64,000 nucleotides of DNA from the NCBI GenBank assembly GCA_963708905.1, contig CAVPUV010000027.1, positions 1-64,000 on the forward strand, written 5' to 3'. This stretch comes from SHZL01 sp963708905 (GTDB lineage Bacteria; Pseudomonadota; Gammaproteobacteria; Xanthomonadales; SZUA-36). The translations under genes and the position numbers were made by a program. This document shows positions 42,944 to 51,259 of the stretch, piece by piece. Within the stretch, counting starts at the first letter, position 1. The number at the start of each line of letters is the position of its first letter. Below the pieces are notes generated by a model that saw only the letters and a list, made by a program, of their open reading frames with translations, did no database searches and was not told where the DNA came from.

Positions 42944-44602
42944 TCAGGCAGCAAGGCCGAGTGTTTCAAAGGCGTCATGCATTTCCTCCCGCAGGCGGAT
43001 GTAATGTTGATCAAGGGGATGGACGGTTTTGGGCGGTCTGCCGCGCGGACGGGTGACGCCGGCGAGCAGCGGTTTGATCACCTGTTCGCGCAACAGCAGG
43101 TAGGCGCACATGGTGCGCATGCCAGCCGGATCGGCATTGAAGCGGTGCGAGCGCACCGGACGATCGATGAGATTTTTGCCCCGCAACTTGGCCAGATCGT
43201 AGGCGGCATGACGGGGAGCGTATTGTTGCGCGCTCCAGCCACTGCGGTCGCGCACTTTGGCAGCCACCTCAGCCACCGTAAAGCCCTCCGGTGCGGTCGA
43301 AAGACCCACTACGGCATTGAGGACGTGACGGTTGCGGACTTTATTCAAATCGATGCCCGCCAATCGCCGATTGCCGCGTGCGCTCGGCTCGCTCCAGCGT
43401 TCAAACGCGCCTGCGTCGAGAAAGCTCACGTGCGCCGCCTGTACGGTGTTGAGAAAGCGCACCAGCATGGCGCGCATGCGCTCGAGCAATACCGGCAGCT
43501 TCTCCAGCACTTTCCCGCAGCGCAGCGCCTTGGTGTTGTGCACCACCACCTCGATGCGCAGGACGCGCGCGCCCTTGTCGTAGATCTTCAGCGTGAGGTT
43601 GCCCCAGTGGATCTTGAACACCGTCAGGTCGTAGCGCTTTGCCTGGACGGTTTTGGCCACCTCCGGCCCCTCGCGACCCCGCGTTATACGGTGCTGCGGG
43701 CGTTGCGAGAAGCCGAAGATGGTTTTCAACTGCTGAAGCTGCAACGGCGAACGCGTGCGGTCAATCAGTTTTTGAAAGACCTCATCGAGCATCGTGCCGC
43801 GGGTAAAGAGCAGATTGCGGCTGAGCTCCATTTGAAAGAGCGAGTACTGGTAGCCAAAGCGGCTTCGCTCTTGCTCCTCGCGCGTCAGAGCGAAGATCAG
43901 GCAGGTCGAGTAAATCCAGCGGTCACACACCGCCCGCAGGCGCTCGATTGCCGCCGCGTCGGTCAAACGCGCCGCCACCCGGTTGACCCGGGCCAGATCG
44001 CTCCCGGCCACAAAGCAGTTACCGCTTTTGACCACCGTATGGCCGGCACGCTGAGCCTGACGCTCCACCCACTCGTGCCCGTTGAGAATGACCTGGGCGC
44101 CAAAGGGCGGATAACCACACATCCGTACCGTCACATGGCCCCATTGCGGATCGATGATGTGAAAGTAATAGTGCTTCACGTAGGGCCATTTCTTTCGATG
44201 CCGGATATCGACGATATGGCCCGCTGTATGGCGTTTGACTTCCCACACCGGCGCAGGGGCATTGCCGGTGATCACCAGAAACAGACCCCTGAAGCGCTGG
44301 TCCTGCGGCAGGTGCGGTTCGGCCAGCTCGTGTTTGCGCTCGCCGGCCTGTGCTGCAATCAAGGGAATCTTCTGCTGGGCGCAAAAGGCGCTCAACCGTC
44401 GCGAGAAGGTGCCGGCCATCTCACGCAGCCGCCCATCATCGAGCTTGGAGTCATCCCCATGGAGCAATCGCCACCAGCTGCGAAGGCCTCCGCCGGTCAT
44501 GCCCACGGGGAAATAGGCGTTCAAAACAAGGCGGTCCATGCAGTCATAGCCGCCGTCCAGCAGCTCAGCATGGTATTCCGTAAACTCATCGAGGGTGTTC
44601 AT
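42944..44602 (-). CDS. Conserved protein of unknown function, 552 residues
   Basis: I do not recognise a named family. The protein is rich in Arg and aromatic residues, and has a helix-turn-helix-like block near the C-terminus (GFTVAEVAAKVRDRSGWSAQ near 463, then RHAAYDLAKLRGKNLI) that resembles a DNA-binding domain. Landmarks are DCMDRLVLNAYFPVGMTGG near residue 20, GLFLVITGNAPAPVWEVKRH near 106 and KKWPYVKHYYFHIIDPQWG near 137. The layout (large body plus C-terminal HTH-like part) and the location beside a MITE-like element in a low-synteny zone suggest an element-borne gene, possibly a recombinase, nuclease or regulator. No catalytic motif is clear to me. Confidence 0.6.
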   Translation of the reverse strand: MNTLDEFTEYHAELLDGGYDCMDRLVLNAYFPVGMTGGGLRSWWRLLHGDDSKLDDGRLREMAGTFSRRLSAFCAQQKIPLIAAQAGERKHELAEPHLPQDQRFRGLFLVITGNAPAPVWEVKRHTAGHIVDIRHRKKWPYVKHYYFHIIDPQWGHVTVRMCGYPPFGAQVILNGHEWVERQAQRAGHTVVKSGNCFVAGSDLARVNRVAARLTDAAAIERLRAVCDRWIYSTCLIFALTREEQERSRFGYQYSLFQMELSRNLLFTRGTMLDEVFQKLIDRTRSPLQLQQLKTIFGFSQRPQHRITRGREGPEVAKTVQAKRYDLTVFKIHWGNLTLKIYDKGARVLRIEVVVHNTKALRCGKVLEKLPVLLERMRAMLVRFLNTVQAAHVSFLDAGAFERWSEPSARGNRRLAGIDLNKVRNRHVLNAVVGLSTAPEGFTVAEVAAKVRDRSGWSAQQYAPRHAAYDLAKLRGKNLIDRPVRSHRFNADPAGMRTMCAYLLLREQVIKPLLAGVTRPRGRPPKTVHPLDQHYIRLREEMHDAFETLGLAA

Positions 44603-44661
44603 GCCGAAAGCCTATCATCCACCACTGTCGTTCGTCACCGGCTGTTCGCGAAGGCGAACCT

Positions 44662-44689
44662 CATTTTCCCAGCGCAGTCTGGGAAAATG
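44662..44689. other. Perfect 11-bp hairpin upstream of the unknown gene
   Basis: CATTTTCCCAG, six-base loop CGCAGT, CTGGGAAAATG. It lies 60-90 bp before the start of the 552-residue protein and 27 bp from the MITE-like element. It could be a leader hairpin, operator or part of an element end. Seen directly. Confidence 0.6.
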
Positions 44690-44715
44690 CCTAGTCTCTT
44701 AAGCCCTGTCTGAAT

Positions 44716-44884
44716 ATAATCCCGGAAAGTCCATTAGGAGGCGCGATGATCGCGAAGAGATTTGGATTCACAAGGAATTTTCTGAGGGAGCGCAATACCG
44801 GGCTGTATTGCCGACTGAAGAAAATTCCTTGTGGATTCAAAGATCGAGCGAGGGCGTGCCTCCTAATGGACTTTCCGGGATAAT
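44716..44884. mobile_element. MITE-like element, 169 bp with very long inverted arms
   Basis: Terminal inverted repeats of 27 bp with one mismatch (left begins ATAATCCCGGAAAGTCCATT; right is its complement ending at 44884). The complementarity continues inward, including TTCACAAGGAATTTTCT near 44767 against GAAAATTCCTTGTGG near 44821, so the arms are about 70 bp each around a short centre. No coding frame. Structure of a miniature inverted-repeat transposable element or a folded structural RNA element. Confidence 0.75.
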
Positions 44885-44923
44885 AGGCGACCCGCTGAAC
44901 ACATACCGCAACAGGACGAGCCA

Positions 44924-45880
44924 ATGAGAGAGATTAAACGGACGTGCGTGATAGGTGCCGGAACGATTGGCAGCCTGTTCGCCGGCCACTTCGGGTCGGT
45001 GGCAGAATCAGCTGTGCTCACGCGCCGCGCGGAGCATGCAGATGGCCTTAATGCCCAGGGTCTGAGGATCAGCGGCAAGTCCGCGCTTCAATCCGACATC
45101 ATTGCCGCCACGGATCCGGCCCTGCTCGGCGATGTGGACCTGGTGATTCTTGCCACCAAGACCACCGCCGTGGAAGAATCCGCCCGTCAGCTAAAAGGTC
45201 ATTTCCCGAATGCCATCGTCATGACGGTGCAAAACGGCCTGGGCTGTGAAGAAATAGTGGCCAGGAATGGCAACTGGCCGATCCTGTCATCGATTACGTT
45301 TATGAGTGGCAGACGCCATTCAGACACGCACGTCGAATACGAACTGGATACGGCCACCTGGCTGGGCCCCTGGGCCGGGGGCAGCGCCACCTATGAGCAG
45401 GCGCAGGCGGTGGCGGCTTTTATCAACCGCAGCGGCCTCAAGGCCAAGGCATTTGCCGATCTGGAACCGGCACAGTGGTCCAAGCTGATTTTCAATGCCG
45501 TGATCAACAGCGTTGCTGCCCTGTCCGACCTGCCCCATGTCGCTGCGTTTGCCAGGCAAAAGGAGCTGACCGATCTGGGCCATCTGGTGCATGCCGCCAT
45601 GGACGAGGGCAAACGCGTGGCCGCCGCCCGTGGCGTGGACCTGTACGAAGATCCATGGCAGATGAACGTCGAAGCGACCAGCCACGGCCAGACCGGGGGA
45701 GAGGACTATGCTCATGCCCCGTCAATGCTCGAAGACGTACGCGCCAGGCGTCTGACCGAGATCGACTGGATTACCGGATCCATCGTACGCGAAGCGGTGA
45801 AATTGGGGGTTCCGGTGCCGATCAATGAAACGCTGTACCGGCTGGTAAAAGCGCGCGAAACCAGCTGGCGGCGTCGGTGA
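44924..45880 (+). CDS. Ketopantoate reductase family protein (copy 1)
   Basis: A 318-residue ApbA/PanE-type NADP-dependent oxidoreductase. The Rossmann motif CVIGAGTIGSLFAGHFG is at residues 7-23, ILATKTTAVEESARQLKG near 69, MTVQNGLGCEE near 91, and the substrate-domain Lys/Asn in SKLIFNAVINSVAAL near 186. Members reduce 2-oxo acids; location in a catabolic region rather than with pantothenate genes suggests a different substrate. Followed 22 bp later by a related copy, indicating gene duplication. Confidence 0.87.
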   Translation: MREIKRTCVIGAGTIGSLFAGHFGSVAESAVLTRRAEHADGLNAQGLRISGKSALQSDIIAATDPALLGDVDLVILATKTTAVEESARQLKGHFPNAIVMTVQNGLGCEEIVARNGNWPILSSITFMSGRRHSDTHVEYELDTATWLGPWAGGSATYEQAQAVAAFINRSGLKAKAFADLEPAQWSKLIFNAVINSVAALSDLPHVAAFARQKELTDLGHLVHAAMDEGKRVAAARGVDLYEDPWQMNVEATSHGQTGGEDYAHAPSMLEDVRARRLTEIDWITGSIVREAVKLGVPVPINETLYRLVKARETSWRRR

Positions 45881-45902
45881 AACCATGCACAAAGAGGTAG
45901 CC

Positions 45903-46841
45903 ATGAAAGTATGTATCGTCGGTTGCGGAGCCATTGGCAGCCTGTTCGCCTCCCACCTGGGACGGCTGGATGACGTGGAGGTCTGGGCCTTTGACCTGGA
46001 CCAGGCCCATGTCGATGCGATGAACAAAAACGGCCTGCGGCTGACCGGGCTCAGCGACATCGTCGTGCCGGTCAAGGCGCGCAGCAACGCACAGGAAATT
46101 CCCCCCTGTGAATTCGGCATCGTCGCCGTCAAGACCTTGTATACGCGAGCGGCCATGCAAGCCACCGCCCATATCTTCCGCGATGGCGCGGTCTGCTCGG
46201 TACAAAATGGCATCGGCAATGAAGAAATCATTGCCGAATACGTTCCCCGCGTGATCCTGGGCACCACTTTTCCCGCCGGCCACGCCACCGCGCCCGGCGT
46301 GGTCAACCATGATACCGGCGGCAAGACCTGGATCAGCCCGTTCCTGCCCAAACCCGCCAGCATGGATGAGGTCAGGCGGCTGGCGGAAACATTGATTCGC
46401 GGCGGCGCCAATATCGTCGCGATGGAAGATGCCCGCGGCGCCTTGTGGACCAAGCTGATCTTCAATTCAGCCTCCAACCCGATGGGCGCGCTGACCCATC
46501 TGCCCCACGGCGTTGCCTGCGACCAGCCCGGCGTGCGCCGGGTAATGCGTGAACTGGTCAACGAAGGCAAGGCGGTCGCCGCTGCCCTCAACATCACCCT
46601 GGACAGCGACCCCGATGCCTTGCTGGATTATGGCCGCGCAAAGGCTTATCAGCATCCACCCAGCATGCTGACCGATGTGCTGAACCAACGGGTCACCGAG
46701 ATCGACGCATTGAACGGCGGCATTGCGCGCCTGGGCGCGGAACTGGGCATACCCACGCCGCTGAACGCGGCCGTCACCGATATCATCAAGGGCCTGGAAT
46801 ATTCCTGGCGCGAAGACGAATGGAGAAACCTGAAACCATGA
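45903..46841 (+). CDS. Ketopantoate reductase family protein (copy 2)
   Basis: A 312-residue homologue of the preceding gene, with CIVGCGAIGSLFASHLG at residues 4-20, VAVKTLYTRAAMQATAH near 75, SVQNGIGNEEIIAEYVPRV near 99 and KLIFNSASNPMGALTHLPHG near 190. I choose ATG 45903, which has GAGGTAG upstream, rather than 45885. The last bases overlap the M24 gene (ATGA). Duplicated paralogues suggest two related oxo acids or two steps in one pathway. Confidence 0.87.
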   Translation: MKVCIVGCGAIGSLFASHLGRLDDVEVWAFDLDQAHVDAMNKNGLRLTGLSDIVVPVKARSNAQEIPPCEFGIVAVKTLYTRAAMQATAHIFRDGAVCSVQNGIGNEEIIAEYVPRVILGTTFPAGHATAPGVVNHDTGGKTWISPFLPKPASMDEVRRLAETLIRGGANIVAMEDARGALWTKLIFNSASNPMGALTHLPHGVACDQPGVRRVMRELVNEGKAVAAALNITLDSDPDALLDYGRAKAYQHPPSMLTDVLNQRVTEIDALNGGIARLGAELGIPTPLNAAVTDIIKGLEYSWREDEWRNLKP

Positions 46842-47992
46842 CCGAATACACCAACCGCTTCCGTCCGAGCAAAACGGAAATCGAACGCCGCTACGCCAAT
46901 ACGCGCAAAGCCATGGAAGCGCATGGCCTGGACTACCTGGTCGTCAGCGGCAGCGAATACAGCGGCTTCGAGGGTGCTGTCCTGTACATGTGTGGCTTTC
47001 ATATTCTGCACCGCTACGCCTACGTCATTGTGTCACTGCACGATGAGCCGATCTGTGTCTTTCCGCGTGAAGCGACCTGGGTCGGCGACCACAGCGCGAC
47101 CTTTATCGAACACCGCGAATTCCCCCCGCACTGCGGTCAGTGGATGGCGCAGCACCTGAAGTCGAAAGGCGCCAGGCGCGTCGGCATCTACGGCCTCGAA
47201 TACATCATCAACGTGCGTGATTACTCGGCGCTGGCGGCGCAGGATTTCGAGATCGTCGATTTTGAAATGCAATTCGATTATGCCCGTGCGCAAAAGAGCG
47301 AAGAGGAAATGGCCTCGGTGCGGCACTCCATGGACATCAACAAGCAGGGGGTGCTGGAAGTGATCAAGGCCTACCAACCGGGCAAGACCGAAGCCGAGCT
47401 GATGGGCGTGGCCGAGAAAACCTTTTCCACCCTGGGTTGCGCGCGCAACACCATGAACATGATCCTGAGCGGCCCCAATGGTTCGCTGCTGCCGCAGATG
47501 GTGTTTGCCAGCCAGCGCCCGGTGCAGGACAGCGACGGCCTGATGTACGGCCTGGAAATAGCGGGCGAAGGTGGTCACTGGGTGGAGTTTTCCCGGCCGA
47601 TGGCGCCCAGGGGCGTGGACGGCACGATGCAGGAGATGATGACCGCCTACCAGGAGTTCCATGAGCTGGCGCAGGAGCATATGAAGGCGGGCAACACCGC
47701 GGAAGAGGTCAGCCGGCTGTGCATGCAGCCCATCTTCGATCGCGGCTACCGCTCCGGCCATGTGTGCGGCCACTCCATCGGCATGACCATGATCGAAATG
47801 CCCCGCATCGGCGAAGGTTTCGATTTTGTCCTGCCGGAGAATATGGTCTGCTCCATGCATCCGCATTACATGACCCAGGACCGCACCCACGCGCTCTATT
47901 TCCAGGAGACCTATCGCGTTGGCAAGGATGGTGGCGAACCCCTGTCCGGCGTGCCGGTCAAGTGGTATCACGGCGGCGAAGACAGCTTCTAG
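46838..47992 (+). CDS. M24 (creatinase/prolidase-like) family protein, degenerate metal site, possibly with replaced C-terminus
   Basis: About 384 residues with the creatinase-prolidase two-domain layout. In the C-terminal domain the first two metal ligands (normally Asp) appear as Glu in GLEIAGEGGHWVEFSR near 242-257, His is retained in VCGHSIGM near 308, the fourth ligand Glu is His in CSMHPHYM near 338, and Glu remains in FQETYRV near 356. This is closer to metal-independent creatinase than to a metallo-aminopeptidase. ATG 46838 overlaps the previous gene. The C-terminus ends right at the border of an inserted cassette: the sequence coding for KWYHGGEDSF recurs 1.7 kb downstream, where it continues for about 30 more residues. 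The native end may therefore have been lost. Confidence 0.8.
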   Translation: MTEYTNRFRPSKTEIERRYANTRKAMEAHGLDYLVVSGSEYSGFEGAVLYMCGFHILHRYAYVIVSLHDEPICVFPREATWVGDHSATFIEHREFPPHCGQWMAQHLKSKGARRVGIYGLEYIINVRDYSALAAQDFEIVDFEMQFDYARAQKSEEEMASVRHSMDINKQGVLEVIKAYQPGKTEAELMGVAEKTFSTLGCARNTMNMILSGPNGSLLPQMVFASQRPVQDSDGLMYGLEIAGEGGHWVEFSRPMAPRGVDGTMQEMMTAYQEFHELAQEHMKAGNTAEEVSRLCMQPIFDRGYRSGHVCGHSIGMTMIEMPRIGEGFDFVLPENMVCSMHPHYMTQDRTHALYFQETYRVGKDGGEPLSGVPVKWYHGGEDSF

Positions 47993-47994
47993 GT

Positions 47995-48148
47995 CCTGTC
48001 GGACTTAACACTGATCTACTGCGGCAAAGCCGGATTTGGTCATATTTTCCGCTCTTTCTCGTTAAGTAGCGGTGCTATTCGCCTCAAAAGAGCGAAAAAT
48101 CTGCCTCAAATCGGCTTTCCCTCGCTACGATCGGTTAAGTCCGACAGG
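47995..48148. mobile_element. MITE-like element, 154 bp
   Basis: Perfect 15-bp ends CCTGTCGGACTTAAC / GTTAAGTCCGACAGG, followed by imperfect inverted similarity for about 65 bp (for example GCCGGATTTGGTCATATTTT against the complementary right side). Non-coding. It starts three bases after the M24 stop codon and differs in sequence from the elements at 21672 and 44716, so it is a separate family. Confidence 0.7.
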
Positions 48149-48241
48149 CTCCCAAGAGTTTTTGGAATTATTTTCACTTGGAACTATCATTCCTGCATTT
48201 TTTCTGAAATCCTCCCTCTCAAAGCATTCACACCTATTCCG

Positions 48242-49651
48242 ATGGACAGTTCGAACGTCAAACGTTATCTACCGTGGGTGGTGGCGACAGCGCTGTTCAT
48301 GGAACAGCTTGACTCGACCATTATCAATACGGCAGTGCCATCCATGGCGGCGAGCCTTCACGTAACACCGCTGAGCCTAAAAGCGGTTGTCACCAGCTAC
48401 ATCTTGAGCCTGGCCGTCGGTATTCCCGTCAGCGGCTGGATGGCTGATCGCTTCGGCACGCGCCGCGTGTTCAGCACCGCCGTGGCGATCTTCACATTTT
48501 CTTCCGTACTTTGCGGCCTGTCTTTGAATGTCCCCATGCTGGTGGCGGCGCGCATCCTGCAAGGCATGGGCGCCGCCATGATGATGCCGGTCGGACGGCT
48601 GACCATCATTCGCACTTTCCCGAAATCCGAGTTGCTCATGGCAATGAATTTCGTAATTATTCCGGCCTTGATCGGACCATTGCTGGGTCCGACGATTGGC
48701 GGCTTGATCGTGAACTGGCTGCCATGGCGAGTCATCTTCTTTATCAACGTCCCAGTCGGTTTGGCGGCGCAACTGCTGATCCATCGTCACATGCCGGACT
48801 ATCATGGAGAGGGGCGTCCACTGGATATCGTCGGCCTGGCGCTGTTTGGAACCGGCACGGCATTGCTCTCATGGTTGCTGGAAATATTCGGCGAACACAA
48901 TATCGACGTAACCTCGGCGGCCATCCTGTTTCTGCTGTCACTGAGCTTGCTGGCTGCTTACGGCTGGCATGCGCGTCAAATACGCTATCCGCTATTGCGC
49001 CTGAAGCTGTTTCACGTGCGCACCTTCCGCGTCTCGGTAGTCGGTGGTTTCATCACACGGCTCGGTTTAGGCGGCCTCCCTTTTTTATTGCCATTGCTCT
49101 ATCAACTCGGGCTTGGGCTGCCGGCCTGGCAATCAGGACTTCTGATGATGCCTGCAGCGGCGGCAGCCATGGCAATGAAACTGATTTCGAGCCGCGTCCT
49201 GCGGCGTTTTGGATATCGGCAGGTCTTGGTCGTCAATACCTTGATGATCGGCATCACGATCAGCCTGTTCGCCGGTGTCACCTCCGACACGCCGATAATG
49301 CTGATTGTTTTACTCTCGCTGACTCAGGGTTTTTTCAATTCACTCCAATTCTCGAGCATCAATTCCATGGCTTATGCAGACGTCGGCACGGAGGATTCGA
49401 GCATGGCAAGTACCATCGCCAGTTCACTGCAGCAGATGTCGATGAGTTTTGGCCTGGCTTGCGGATCGCTGATAACCGCCTGGTATCTCGGCGATCTGCC
49501 GCAGTCCGATCGCGCCGCCGTCACTGGCGCGCTGCATCACGCTTTTCTGACGTTGGGCGCTTTGACGATGATGTCATCATTGACCTTTTGGACCTTGCGC
49601 GCCGAAGATGGCGAGAGTGTCAGCAAAGGCCGTGCGCCAGTGGCGGAATGA
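48242..49651 (+). CDS. MFS transporter, DHA2 drug:proton antiporter type
   Basis: A 469-residue protein with many hydrophobic segments (about 13-14). The signature Asp in ATALFMEQLDSTIINTAVPS near residue 25 and GWMADRFGTRRVF near 62 (motif A) mark the DHA2 family, and the sequence MGAAMMMPVGRLTI near 110 also fits. Such proteins export toxic or hydrophobic molecules using the proton gradient. The gene sits alone inside the direct-repeat-bounded cassette with a MITE-like element upstream, and has no obvious ribosome-binding site. It appears to have arrived by transfer. Confidence 0.88.
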   Translation: MDSSNVKRYLPWVVATALFMEQLDSTIINTAVPSMAASLHVTPLSLKAVVTSYILSLAVGIPVSGWMADRFGTRRVFSTAVAIFTFSSVLCGLSLNVPMLVAARILQGMGAAMMMPVGRLTIIRTFPKSELLMAMNFVIIPALIGPLLGPTIGGLIVNWLPWRVIFFINVPVGLAAQLLIHRHMPDYHGEGRPLDIVGLALFGTGTALLSWLLEIFGEHNIDVTSAAILFLLSLSLLAAYGWHARQIRYPLLRLKLFHVRTFRVSVVGGFITRLGLGGLPFLLPLLYQLGLGLPAWQSGLLMMPAAAAAMAMKLISSRVLRRFGYRQVLVVNTLMIGITISLFAGVTSDTPIMLIVLLSLTQGFFNSLQFSSINSMAYADVGTEDSSMASTIASSLQQMSMSFGLACGSLITAWYLGDLPQSDRAAVTGALHHAFLTLGALTMMSSLTFWTLRAEDGESVSKGRAPVAE

Positions 49652-49658
49652 GCGCAAT

Positions 49659-49780
49659 TCAAGTGGTACCACGGCGGCGAAGACAGCTTCTGGTACCGTG
49701 ACCCAAATGCCACCGGTTTCCTGCTGCAGCGGTTTTTTACCCAGTTGATCGATCAGGCCTCGCTGATAGCCCCTGAATAG
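49659..49780 (+). pseudogene. Displaced 3' end of the M24 gene (probable)
   Basis: Starts with a copy of the M24 tail KWYHGGEDSF and continues WYRDPNATGFLLQRFFTQLI, then DQASLIAPE, to a TAG at 49780. The frame is the same one used at 47958. No start codon precedes it. It would be the original C-terminus of the interrupted protein; comparing unbroken homologues would decide. It overlaps the end of the next minus-strand gene. Confidence 0.5.
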
Positions 49781-50310
49781 AGCCCGTCCAGCAGGTCATT
49801 GGCGGAAAGATTGGCCTCGTCAGTTCCGTCCTGGCGGACGATTCTGATGGTCAACTGGCCCTCGCCGTTGTCAGCCAGTACTTCGAAGCGGGTTTTGTTG
49901 TACAGCACAAACGTCTTGCCCAGGGGCTGTGTGCCCAGGATGGATTGCTCTTTGTGGACTTTCGCCACGCGGGGCCTGATGGCTTCGATAAAGGCTCTAA
50001 TCCTGCCGCGCATCTCGTCCTGGCCGAGCTCGCACCCAGGCCCGGTCAGTTCCAGTTTGAAGTCCGGCGGTGAACCGATGCCCAGCAGGTAGCGATGGGT
50101 GTCGGTGGCCTGGTCCAGCACTTTGAACGTGACGGCATAGTTCTGCGATGCCTTGCCCGCACCCGGCCCGAAGCGGATGTCGACCTGGCTGACTTCCTCA
50201 TCCCGGATGTCCGCCGCCTGACTGATGCGTAGGGATCGAACTTCATAAGCGGCAAAAAACTCCCGCAACAGGGCGGTTGAAAAGGAGTCAAGACCGGCAC
50301 TGGTTTTCAT
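49753..50310 (-). CDS. Hypothetical protein, 185 residues
   Basis: I do not recognise this protein. It has no signal peptide or membrane segment; the sequence is mixed alpha/beta with a charged N-terminal helix (SFSTALLREFFAAYEVRSLRI) and a run of strands toward the end (KTFVLYNKTRFEVLADNG, QLTIRIVRQDG). ATG at 50310 is chosen over TTG at 50331, which lies at the previous gene's stop. It is the last gene in the operon with two MBL-fold enzymes and an NpdG-like reductase, and could bind a shared substrate or cofactor. Confidence 0.55.
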   Translation of the reverse strand: MKTSAGLDSFSTALLREFFAAYEVRSLRISQAADIRDEEVSQVDIRFGPGAGKASQNYAVTFKVLDQATDTHRYLLGIGSPPDFKLELTGPGCELGQDEMRGRIRAFIEAIRPRVAKVHKEQSILGTQPLGKTFVLYNKTRFEVLADNGEGQLTIRIVRQDGTDEANLSANDLLDGLYSGAISEA

Positions 50311-50327
50311 CGATTCCCGCTTTAAAC

Positions 50328-51242
50328 TCAAGCCACCTGATCCGCCAGCAGGATGCCCGCCGCCGGTGTGTCTTCCAGGCTGTAACCGCCCATCAGGTAG
50401 TGGTGAACGATGCGCAGGGCGACCATGCCGATGTGCTCATCAAAACCATCCAGATCGCCGAAACGATCCTGCAGTTTCTTTCCCACGTAGCCGTGCATCG
50501 CATCCATCACCCAGATCGGGACGAACTCGGCGAAGGCGCGTTGCGACTCAATCTGCACCGCTTCGATAAAATCACAACCGCGCGCGAACCGCGCGCGGTC
50601 GCTCACCTCAAAACGGCCGGGAACAAAGGTCTGCCAGTCGAGCTCCAAAAAGCCGCGCATGAAGGTGACGAAATTGCAGATGTGGTAATCCGGCATGAAG
50701 CCGTAACGGGCATTGGGCAGAATCGTGTCGGAAGAAAACAGCAGCTTTTCCTCGGCAAAGTACGCGTTCAAATGGCCCGTGCCGTGCGTGGGACCGGGAT
50801 TCAGCAGCGTAAACTTCAGTCCATCGATGGTCATTTCATGGCGCGCGCCGCTCAACTCCCGGGTCGGCACGCGCTGTCCTTTCGCCTGGCGCAGCCGGAT
50901 CACCTTGGCGCACATCGCATCGGCGATGATTTCAGCCTCCGGCGCGAAGTCTGCCGCATAACCGGCATGGTCCAGGTGGTCATGGCTGTAAATGACGGTC
51001 TCGACAGTCTTGCCCGGTAGCGTCGCCGCAACGGATTTCCGGTAAGCCCGGGCAGCGCCCGGCGTGCCAAAAGTGTCGAATGCGACAACACTTGTGTCGC
51101 CCTCGACAAACAGGCTGCGGCGCACGCCGTCGCTTATGGTCCACAGCCGCTCAGAGATCCGGTCGACCTGCATCTGCGGCTCGCGCTCGAGGTACTGCCG
51201 CGCATTGGGCGCGGTGAAAAGGCCGGTATTCAGTTCAGCCAT
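50328..51242 (-). CDS. MBL-fold metallohydrolase (copy 1)
   Basis: A 304-residue metallo-beta-lactamase-fold protein. The HxHxDH motif is SHDHLDHAGY near residue 88, followed by GPTHGTGHLNAYF near 151 (third metal His and Asp region) and LFSSDTILPNARYGFMPDYH near 169. The start ATG 51242 has GAGGAG upstream. Tandem with a related enzyme just upstream. Relatives in the same subfamily hydrolyse esters, lactones or sulfates; the substrate here is unknown. Confidence 0.85.
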   Translation of the reverse strand: MAELNTGLFTAPNARQYLEREPQMQVDRISERLWTISDGVRRSLFVEGDTSVVAFDTFGTPGAARAYRKSVAATLPGKTVETVIYSHDHLDHAGYAADFAPEAEIIADAMCAKVIRLRQAKGQRVPTRELSGARHEMTIDGLKFTLLNPGPTHGTGHLNAYFAEEKLLFSSDTILPNARYGFMPDYHICNFVTFMRGFLELDWQTFVPGRFEVSDRARFARGCDFIEAVQIESQRAFAEFVPIWVMDAMHGYVGKKLQDRFGDLDGFDEHIGMVALRIVHHYLMGGYSLEDTPAAGILLADQVA

Positions 51243-51259
51243 GACATTCAACTCCTCAC

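Larger units (their letters stand above)
47958..49691. mobile_element. 1.7-kb cassette bounded by a 33-bp direct repeat
   Basis: The 33-bp sequence at 47958-47990 (TCAAGTGGTATCACGGCGGC and on) recurs at 49659-49691 with one mismatch. Between the copies lie the 154-bp MITE-like element and the MFS exporter gene. The outer copy continues as the probable original 3' end of the M24 gene. This is the pattern expected of an insertion that duplicated its target, or of a replicative or recombinational event; no transposase is encoded. Confidence 0.6.

Noticed and set aside
42941..44713. 590-residue plus-strand frame opposite the unknown minus-strand protein
   Set aside because: Both strands are open because of GC bias. 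The minus frame has a more protein-like composition and defined aromatic and charged blocks, while the plus one is Ala/Arg/His-rich with little structure.
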